Shown here piece by piece: positions 25,890-31,094 of a stretch of DNA of 31,094 nucleotides. Positions within the stretch are counted from its first letter, which is position 1; each line of letters starts with the position of its first letter. The stretch spans positions 1 through 31,094 of the forward strand of contig JBAZSD010000036.1 in NCBI GenBank assembly GCA_041662605.1, read 5' to 3'. The DNA is from Desulfomonilaceae bacterium. Its GTDB lineage: Bacteria > Desulfobacterota > Desulfomonilia > Desulfomonilales > Desulfomonilaceae. The notes under the pieces are model-generated. The model was not told the DNA's origin. It did not search any database and worked only from the letters and a program-made list of their open reading frames with translations. The position numbers and the translations under genes were made by a program.

Positions 25890-26057
25890 ATGATGTCTTT
25901 AAATAAAAAAATAAGCGTCATAACGGCAGTCCTGAATAACGTTGGCACTCTGAGTGACTGTGTTGAGAGTGTTCAGAGACAAACCATCCATGCTCATGGT
26001 AGGAAGAACTCTTCTATGCGGATCGGCTCGCTTTGCATAAGCGCAAACGATAACTGA
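25890..26057 (+). pseudogene. Remnant of a family 2 glycosyltransferase
   Basis: A 55-codon frame. Residues 7-34 (KISVITAVLNNVGTLSDCVE, then SVQRQTIHA) match the first strand and helix of a GT2 enzyme and parallel KISVVTPSLNN in the intact gene at 29725. After residue 35 the similarity stops and the frame ends at TGA 26055-26057. In another frame, the downstream bases to 26053 read LFYADRLALHKRKR, which could be the C-terminal tail of the same enzyme, implying a large internal deletion; that part is tentative. The catalytic core is gone, so it cannot be a working transferase. Confidence 0.6.
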
Positions 26058-26067
26058 AGGCAAAAAG

Positions 26068-26997
26068 TTGGGACGCTATATATACTTCTCCATAATTATT
26101 ATGATTTCAATCATAATTTTGACGGTTTCGATTGAGATTTTTTTAAGAAACAAGGGATATGGTACCCCACCCCTCTATGTTTTCGATCCGCAAATCGGAT
26201 ATTGCATAAAATCAAATCAAGATGTTGGCCGAATTGGAGGCTCCCGGGTTTTCATAAATAGTTTGGGGATGAGAAGTACTGAAATACCCCGCAGCAAAAT
26301 TGAGGGAACTTTTCGGGTATTGGTGTTAGGAGACTCAGTACCCTACGGTGGCAGTTATATCGACCAAGAGGACATCTTTTGTTCTGTCGCTCAAGTGAAC
26401 CTGCAGCGGGACAACGAAAATTGGGAAATTCTTAACGCCGGTGTAAATGCCTATGGTCCCCAAAATGTTTTGCGATATGTCGAGAGTAAAGGGCTTTTTG
26501 ATGCAGATTTAGTAATAGTTTATTTGCCGTGGGGTGATCTGTATCGTGACTTTGCCAATTTCTACATCGTTCCGTTTTGGTCCAACTCAAGTGGATATGC
26601 GCTAGAGGAATGCTTTAGACACGCTGTTTGGGCTTGTTTTGGGATGTTAGCGAGCCGTTGGAAATCGACCGCAGCTTTCAATGCCGATCGTGCTCTTGAC
26701 ATAAACATATCTGCCCTTGAAAGAGTTCAAGCAATTTGTCAGGACAGCGGCGTGCCTGTTTATTTCTTTTGGTCTCCATGCCAGTCAGTTGGCCATGGAA
26801 AGTTAGCCGAACCCGACAAAAATGAGCTGAAATTAGTTTCAGAGCGTCTCCCCAAAGAGTGCACGGTATTTGTTGAAGAGCTGTTTCAAAATAGATCAGA
26901 CATCAAAGAATTGTACGTCGACGCTTGTCATTATTCAACAAAAGGTCATCGGATTGTGGGACAGTATCTTGCAGAATTCATTAGGAATTGCAAATAA
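26068..26997 (+). CDS. Membrane-anchored SGNH-hydrolase-like protein
   Basis: 309 residues. A single hydrophobic segment (about residues 5-25) acts as a signal anchor, putting the catalytic domain in the periplasm. The SGNH fold shows GDSVPYG (Ser90), AGVNAYGP (Gly125/Asn127) and a C-terminal DACHYSTKGH (Asp285, His288), so the four classical blocks are mostly traceable. Likely roles are removal or transfer of acetyl or other acyl groups on the glycan. The TTG start is supported by GAAGG seven bases upstream. Confidence 0.75.
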   Translation: MGRYIYFSIIIMISIIILTVSIEIFLRNKGYGTPPLYVFDPQIGYCIKSNQDVGRIGGSRVFINSLGMRSTEIPRSKIEGTFRVLVLGDSVPYGGSYIDQEDIFCSVAQVNLQRDNENWEILNAGVNAYGPQNVLRYVESKGLFDADLVIVYLPWGDLYRDFANFYIVPFWSNSSGYALEECFRHAVWACFGMLASRWKSTAAFNADRALDINISALERVQAICQDSGVPVYFFWSPCQSVGHGKLAEPDKNELKLVSERLPKECTVFVEELFQNRSDIKELYVDACHYSTKGHRIVGQYLAEFIRNCK

Positions 26998-27006
26998 ATG
27001 AAATGT

Positions 27007-27021
27007 CTAGATTGAAAAGAC
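27007..27021 (+). repeat. 15-base direct repeat, right copy
   Basis: Second exact copy of CTAGATTGAAAAGAC, 1141 bases from the first, between the SGNH gene and the GT2 gene at 27045. Flanking bases keep weak similarity (GGGATTCGA versus CGTTTTCGA), as expected if the two leaders derive from one ancestral sequence. Confidence 0.5.
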
Positions 27022-27044
27022 CGTTTTCGATTTTCTAACTTCAA

Positions 27045-27734
27045 ATGAAATATTCAATTGTTATCCCATGCTTCAACGAGTTCCAGACGATCTCCAAAAT
27101 ACTACTCAGAGTTCGTGAATCCCCCTTAGAAACTAAAGAAATTATCGTAGTGGATGATTTTTCAACGGATGGAACAAGAAATCTATTGAAAGAACCTTTG
27201 GCTCCACTTGTCGATAGGACAATTTTTCATGACAAGAACCTTGGCAAAGGCACCGCATTGAGATCAGGGTTAGCTGAAGTTTCAGGCGACATAGTAATCA
27301 TCCAGGACGCCGACCTGGAATACGATCCTCAAGATTATCCCAAACTTGTGAAACCTATCTTGGAAGGCAAGGCGGATGTAGTGTATGGGTCACGGTTTAT
27401 GGGCGGAGACGCCCACAGGGTTCTGTACTTTTGGCACGATGTAGGGAACCGGTTTCTAACTCTGATTTCCAACATGTTCACGAATCTCAATTTGACGGAC
27501 ATGGAGACATGCTACAAAGTATTCCGACGAGAAGTGATAGAACAAATCAATATTCAGGAGGATCGTTTCGGTTTTGAGCCTGAGGTGACAGCCAAAATCG
27601 CCCGGATTGGATGCCCGATTTACGAAGTGGGCATTTCATATTCGGGGCGGACCTACACGGAAGGTAAAAAGATAGGCTGGAAAGACGGGGTAAGGGCCCT
27701 GTGCTGTATTTTAAAGTATAATGTTCACCACTGA
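27045..27734 (+). CDS. DPM1-like family 2 glycosyltransferase
   Basis: 229 residues, compact and soluble. SIVIPCFNE (4-12), VVDDFSTDGT (35-44), NLGKGTALRSGL (65-76), QDADLEYDP (87-95) and GSRFMGG give the polyprenyl/dolichyl-phosphate sugar synthase pattern, without the C-terminal membrane helices of some relatives. It probably loads a sugar onto undecaprenyl phosphate at the cytoplasmic face. The large membrane protein starting 21 bases downstream has the features of a lipid-phosphate-sugar-using transferase, so the two may form a periplasmic modification pair (inference). Confidence 0.8.
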   Translation: MKYSIVIPCFNEFQTISKILLRVRESPLETKEIIVVDDFSTDGTRNLLKEPLAPLVDRTIFHDKNLGKGTALRSGLAEVSGDIVIIQDADLEYDPQDYPKLVKPILEGKADVVYGSRFMGGDAHRVLYFWHDVGNRFLTLISNMFTNLNLTDMETCYKVFRREVIEQINIQEDRFGFEPEVTAKIARIGCPIYEVGISYSGRTYTEGKKIGWKDGVRALCCILKYNVHH

Positions 27735-27755
27735 TGTTCATCTTCTTCTAATTCC

Positions 27756-29678
27756 ATGTTTTTATTAAAGAGACATATCGTTGATCTGGCATCCATTTTG
27801 TTTTTGTATGCGGGGATCTTCGCAGCTTTCTATGGTTGGGGGCGTCTTGGACTAGCCACACTAAACCTAAATGAGCGTGCAATTAAATCAGTTTTCACGA
27901 TCACGTGGCTTGGCTTTGTCCTCGTCATGGTTGTCTTGCAGGCAATTCATCTCCTTGTTCCTATCGATTGGAAGGTCAGCGCACTCGTTTACGGGTTAGG
28001 TTTAGTCTCATCTCTTCCTGTTCTCCTGACGGCGGTTCAAGATCGAAAAACTACGTTTAGCTTCAATACATTGTTATACACATTGACAATTCTATTTTTT
28101 GCGTCATGGGTCGCTTCTCGCTCGATGCTACCTCCCATGAACTACGACTCGGGGCTATATCACTTCAATACCATCCGATGGATTAATTCGTATCCGATCA
28201 TCCCCGGCCTCGGTAATCTTCACGGTAGATTGGCTTTTAACCAGTCTTTTTTCACTTACGCCGCATCCTTAAATTTCTTTCCGTATTTCCCCTACAGTAG
28301 GAGCATAGCTAACAGTTTTCTTTTTTTGCTGATCTTTTCGCAAGTGGTCTGGCAATTGTTTGCTGTTTCATGGCGATCGATAGACTTCAGGAAGTTAGAT
28401 CCCCTGGTCTATTTGCCATATTTACTTGTTCTTCCAGTTCTGGCCCACTTAGCCATCAGATCTAACGTAGGACTGGATTCGCCAACACCGGATTTAGCGT
28501 CAGCGCTTATCCAACTCTATATTTTCATGATGCTTGTCCAGGTGGTTCATGACGTCAACACGGGAAGATGGCGTGATGGCCCAGCGATGGTCCTGATCAT
28601 TATCGCAATCGCGGCTATAACGATCAAACTCAACAATCTTGTTTCTTCGTTGGTAATTGCAACTATTTGTTTTATCTGCCTGTTACTGTTTTCGCCTTCC
28701 AGATCCTCGCTGTTGAATAAAATCGTACGGCTTTCTTTTATTTGTAGCGCTATAGTCATTGTTTGGATGGCGAGAGGTTACATTTTATCCGGATACCCTG
28801 TGTACCCATCAACTATAGGGGCCATGCCTGTGGATTGGGCTGTGCCAGTAGAAGTCGCAAAGAATGAGGCAAACTGGATATACAGTTGGGGTAGAGCGCC
28901 CGGTGTGGATTATAGAGAGGTCCTTGGCAATTGGCGCTGGTTTGGACCATGGTTTGATCGTATGATTCCCAAGGTTGAAGATGTCATGTACCCGACAATA
29001 TCCGCAATCGTGGCAATGGCTGTCTTTTTCGCCATCTTTATTTATGCCCGGTCCCATAACAAGCCTTTGCCGAGCCTTTTTGAATTGGTTTTGCTGATCC
29101 CTGCTACGCTTGGTATTGTGTTCTGGTTTTTTACAGCGCCTGACCCGCGCTTTGCTCAGGGGCTTTTCTGGTCGCTCTTTATAGGCTCCGCTGTGGTTTT
29201 GCTTTCATATCTTCATCGCCTGTTGATTCGGCGTGCCTTTATCCTGGTCGTCGTCGCTTTTTTATTAATTTCAACATACTTCTTTGTCAGGCCCTCAATT
29301 GATGCGGTATACGCCAGAGCTGACGATTCCGTCGCTAATGGGCAGGGTCAATCTGAACCGCAAATATCCGACAAAGCTGAAACTCCTGACTCTATACATG
29401 CAGCGACAAGAAACACGGAAAAAAAGAACCCCTCTGTTCATAAAAAGGTATTTGGAATTTCGGTTAGTGGATTTCACGATATCAAAACTTGTCAAATGGT
29501 TCCGAAAAGCACGCTTTCGGGCCTGGTTGTTTATAGGGCGTTGGATCCTGAAGGGCAATGTTGGGACTCGCCCATGCTTCCATCCACGGTGACTCTTAAT
29601 CCGAATCTTAGGCTAAGGGTGGCGGGCAGGATTGAGTCAGGATTCACCGTGAAGAAACGAGAGGACGTTGTAAAATGA
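27756..29678 (+). CDS. Polytopic membrane protein, GT-C-like (LIC_10190-like)
   Basis: 640 residues with roughly a dozen hydrophobic segments between residues 9 and 512, then a soluble tail of about 125 residues. A conserved-looking luminal block after the first helices (PPMNYDSGLYHFNT, then RWINSYPIIPGLGNLHGRLAFN) has acidic and aromatic residues in a position like the catalytic loop of GT-C transferases. The tail holds CWDSPMLP and LNPNLRLR. I associate this pattern with LIC_10190-type membrane proteins of glycan loci, from memory only. Possible roles are a GT-C transferase using the lipid-linked sugar from the preceding GT2, or a polymerase. No catalytic proof is visible. Confidence 0.65.
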   Translation: MFLLKRHIVDLASILFLYAGIFAAFYGWGRLGLATLNLNERAIKSVFTITWLGFVLVMVVLQAIHLLVPIDWKVSALVYGLGLVSSLPVLLTAVQDRKTTFSFNTLLYTLTILFFASWVASRSMLPPMNYDSGLYHFNTIRWINSYPIIPGLGNLHGRLAFNQSFFTYAASLNFFPYFPYSRSIANSFLFLLIFSQVVWQLFAVSWRSIDFRKLDPLVYLPYLLVLPVLAHLAIRSNVGLDSPTPDLASALIQLYIFMMLVQVVHDVNTGRWRDGPAMVLIIIAIAAITIKLNNLVSSLVIATICFICLLLFSPSRSSLLNKIVRLSFICSAIVIVWMARGYILSGYPVYPSTIGAMPVDWAVPVEVAKNEANWIYSWGRAPGVDYREVLGNWRWFGPWFDRMIPKVEDVMYPTISAIVAMAVFFAIFIYARSHNKPLPSLFELVLLIPATLGIVFWFFTAPDPRFAQGLFWSLFIGSAVVLLSYLHRLLIRRAFILVVVAFLLISTYFFVRPSIDAVYARADDSVANGQGQSEPQISDKAETPDSIHAATRNTEKKNPSVHKKVFGISVSGFHDIKTCQMVPKSTLSGLVVYRALDPEGQCWDSPMLPSTVTLNPNLRLRVAGRIESGFTVKKREDVVK

Positions 29679-29724
29679 CGGATTCTACTGGATATGGATC
29701 CCGGCGGATTCAATTCACCTGAAC

Positions 29725-30504
29725 ATGCAGAATTCAACTCCAAAGATTAGTGTTGTCACACCATCCCTCAATAATTTTGACACGATAAGGGTCTGTATCG
29801 AAAGCATTCAGCAACAGACAGTTCGCGCTCAACATATTATTATTGACGGCGTTTCCAGAGACGGGTCACTGGAACTGATCAGACAAGTCTCCTCTCCCGA
29901 CTCAATAATTGTCTCAGAATCTGACAACTCTGAGTATGACGCAATGAATAAAGGCCTGGCGTTGGCGGATGGCGACTTTGTTGGAATCCTAAACGCCGAT
30001 GACTATTACGCTCACGACAAGGTACTCGAAAAAGTTCTCAACGTATTTCTGGATCCCGAAGTTGGAGCCTGTTACGGAGATCTAGTATATGTAGATCAAT
30101 CAGATACGAGTAATGTAAAAAGATATTGGAAAGCGAAAAGCTTTCGGAAAGAGAGATTTTATTCCGGTTGGATGCCGCCGCATCCAACCTTTTTTTTGAG
30201 ACGAGAACTGTTGGCAAAATACGGTTATTACAGGCTGGATTTTTCAAGCGCTGCGGATTACGAATTCATGTTACGTTACCTTTTAAAGTACCAGATAAAG
30301 GCCCGATACATTCCAGACGTCCTGGTCAAAATGAGAATTGGTGGCAAAAGCAACTTCAGCCTAAAACAACGCTTGATCGCAAACAGGTTCGACAGGAAAG
30401 CGTGGGATGTAAACGGACTCAAACCCAGGCCATGGACTTTAATCCTCAAACCGTTGTCGAAAATTGGGCAGTATCTATTCCCAAATAAGAGATGTTGCGC
30501 CTGA
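29725..30504 (+). CDS. Family 2 glycosyltransferase (WcaA-like)
   Basis: 259 residues. KISVVTPSLNNFDTIRVCIES opens a GT-A fold, followed by IIIDGVSRDGSLE, the SESDNSEYDAMNKGL block and NADDYY (Asn90-Asp93) as the metal motif. MPPHPTFFLRRELLAKYGYY is the typical acceptor-side segment of WcaA-type transferases. It is the last intact gene of the locus and presumably adds one residue to the repeat unit. Upstream spacing is 46 bases without a clear Shine-Dalgarno. Donor unknown. Confidence 0.82.
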   Translation: MQNSTPKISVVTPSLNNFDTIRVCIESIQQQTVRAQHIIIDGVSRDGSLELIRQVSSPDSIIVSESDNSEYDAMNKGLALADGDFVGILNADDYYAHDKVLEKVLNVFLDPEVGACYGDLVYVDQSDTSNVKRYWKAKSFRKERFYSGWMPPHPTFFLRRELLAKYGYYRLDFSSAADYEFMLRYLLKYQIKARYIPDVLVKMRIGGKSNFSLKQRLIANRFDRKAWDVNGLKPRPWTLILKPLSKIGQYLFPNKRCCA

Positions 30505-30599
30505 AACTTTGGCCATATCACCTCGGGTAAAACCTGGTGTATTGGGATTGGGGTGTTGTCATTTCTGGCGAGCGAATACCCTAGTTCCCACGGCGACGG

Positions 30600-30627
30600 C
30601 GTAGGCTGTTCTGTGCCTGCCCCTACG
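30600..30627. repeat. Hairpin repeat CGTAGG/CCTACG
   Basis: CGTAGG (30600-30605) pairs with CCTACG (30622-30627). On the minus strand the element reads CGTAGGGGCAGGCACAGAAC and on, like the CGTAGGGGCAGGC repeats scattered in many proteobacterial genomes. Only one copy is in this window, so the dispersed nature is an inference. Confidence 0.35.
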
Positions 30628-30677
30628 GGGCTCATGAGGATTGGATTTATTTCTATCAGGGGGCAAAATGACATAAT

Positions 30678-30702
30678 GAGCGGCACGGAGGCCGCTCCCA
30701 CT
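30678..30702 (-). repeat. REP-like palindrome
   Basis: GAGCGGC (30678-30684) and GCCGCTC (30691-30697) form a perfect 7-base stem with loop ACGGAG. On the minus strand it starts GTGGGAGCGGCCTCCGTGCC, close to the GTGGGAGCGG-type REP elements of gammaproteobacteria. It may stabilise or end transcripts between convergent genes. A T-rich tail is lacking, so it is not called as a terminator. Confidence 0.5.
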
Positions 30703-30713
30703 GTGAATATACC

Positions 30714-31010
30714 CTACAGCAGAAACTTCCAGATAGGGACATAGCGGATCAGGCAGCCATTTATGGTTTCTTCCGCCTCCAGGTCTTCGGTGACTATCAA
30801 CCCTTCCTTCAGATTGAAAAAGACCAGGGCACGAAGAAGGGCTCTGACCTCTCGATGCTTCGTTTTTGCCTCTGATACATCAAAGGAAACCTGGAGGATA
30901 TCCTTAATTTTCCCCTGTTTCATTGCGACAAAATCGACCTCGTAGCCCTGTGCGTCCTTCCAATAAAAAACATCGTCCCCAGTAATGGTCCAGGAAAAAA
31001 GGACATTGGC
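30714..31010 (-). pseudogene. C-terminal stump of an AAA/DUF4143 ATPase
   Basis: Reading the minus strand from 31010 gives about 98 codons without a stop: DDVFYWKDAQGYEVDFV, ILQVSFDV, REVRALL and the ending IRYVPIWKFLL. This is the C-terminal nuclease-like domain of DUF4143-type ATPases, including the ExxxDFV segment and the final PIW. The frame has no proper start: an internal Met at 30923 is mid-domain, and the 5' side is cut at 31011-31013. The ATPase core and Walker motifs are missing. The break falls where the insertion sequence appears to begin, so an IS insertion is the simplest cause. Confidence 0.65.
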
Positions 31011-31013
31011 TTA

Positions 31014-31094
31014 GGTGCAAGAGCTGCTCTAAATTAATCAAAACAGAAGGAGCAGTAAAAATGGCTAAAGGAAGTAGAAAGAATCACGGGACAG
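31014..31094 (+). mobile_element. Probable left end of an IS3-type insertion sequence (partial)
   Basis: The DUF4143 frame is lost at 31011-31013. A TG-starting sequence, TGCAAGAGCTGCTC (31016-31029), follows, then a transposase-like start at 31061. IS3-family elements commonly end in TG...CA. CTGCTC (31024-31029) can pair with GAGCAG (31050-31055), which would cover the AAGGAG of the transposase gene, as is common in IS leaders. The exact tip and any target duplication cannot be set because the other end lies outside the window. Confidence 0.45.
31061..31094 (+). CDS. Transposase OrfA N terminus (partial, runs off the window)
   Basis: ATG 31061 with AAGGAG nine bases upstream. The 11 visible residues, MAKGSRKNHGT, match the typical start of IS3-family OrfA helix-turn-helix proteins (MAKGSRRxH type). 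Too short for certainty; the ribosome site, the context of a broken neighbour gene and the basic N terminus support it. Confidence 0.45.
   Translation, partial: MAKGSRKNHGT

Larger units (their letters stand above)
30505..30713. other. Non-coding junction between glycan locus and the right edge
   Basis: 209 bases with no credible gene on either strand. It contains two hairpin-forming sequences (listed separately) and no T-rich terminator next to either stem. Its position after the last glycan gene and before minus-strand mobile debris marks the end of the locus. Confidence 0.5.

Noticed and set aside
30678..30697. Terminator for the minus-strand ATPase gene
   Set aside because: The stem is good but no T-tract follows in either direction; it fits a REP-like element better.
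1..31094. CRISPR array, tRNA or rRNA
   Set aside because: No regularly spaced repeats, tRNA cloverleaf or ribosomal RNA motifs were seen on reading both strands.

Overview
The window is almost entirely a surface-polysaccharide or glycan biosynthesis locus, about 30.5 kb of tightly packed plus-strand genes. Base composition is moderate and many neighbours overlap by 1 to 20 bases. Surface-sugar enzymes, a polytopic glycosyltransferase-like protein and REP-like palindromes at the right edge suggest a Gram-negative bacterium, probably a proteobacterium. No housekeeping gene is present to fix the taxon.

Positions 1-157 are a leader with two inverted repeats; one can mask the ribosome-binding site of the first gene. 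From 158 to 7040 seven genes form a nonulosonic (sialic-acid-like) sugar pathway of the legionaminic acid type: LegB dehydratase, LegC aminotransferase, LegG/NeuC epimerase, LegI/NeuB synthase, a NeuD/PglD-like acyltransferase, a CBS-nucleotidyltransferase like PtmE (which points to GDP-linked intermediates) and the CMP-sugar synthetase LegF/NeuA. From 7021 to 9751 an N-acetyl-sugar amidotransferase (LegA/PseA/WbpG type) sits with its own HisF-like and HisH-like partners, so the final sugar probably carries an acetamidino group.

Next come a second, strongly diverged NeuB-family protein (9780-10838) and an overlapping APH-fold kinase (10816-11841), the least conventional pair in the window. 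From 11863 to 20994 there are two GT-B-like transferases, a frameshifted methyltransferase, an intact methyltransferase, two close paralogous GNT-I-like transferases flanking another GT, and two further methyltransferases (TIGR04325-like and FkbM-like). From 21076 to 25869 lie a B12-type radical SAM protein, an SDR enzyme whose usual catalytic Tyr is Asn, a DegT aminotransferase and a DxD glycosyltransferase: a plausible amino-sugar module. From 25890 to 30504 there are a GT2 remnant, a membrane-anchored SGNH hydrolase, a DPM1-like GT2, a 640-residue multi-spanning membrane protein and a last GT2.

The right edge (30505-31094) is different: REP-like hairpins, the C-terminal stump of a minus-strand AAA/DUF4143 ATPase, and what looks like the left end of an IS3-type insertion sequence that cut that ATPase gene. 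No Wzx flippase, recognisable Wzy polymerase, initiating transferase or ABC exporter is seen, so assembly and export must be encoded elsewhere. No rRNA, tRNA, CRISPR array or convincing rho-independent terminator was found. No stretch inside the locus longer than 300 bases lacks a gene.
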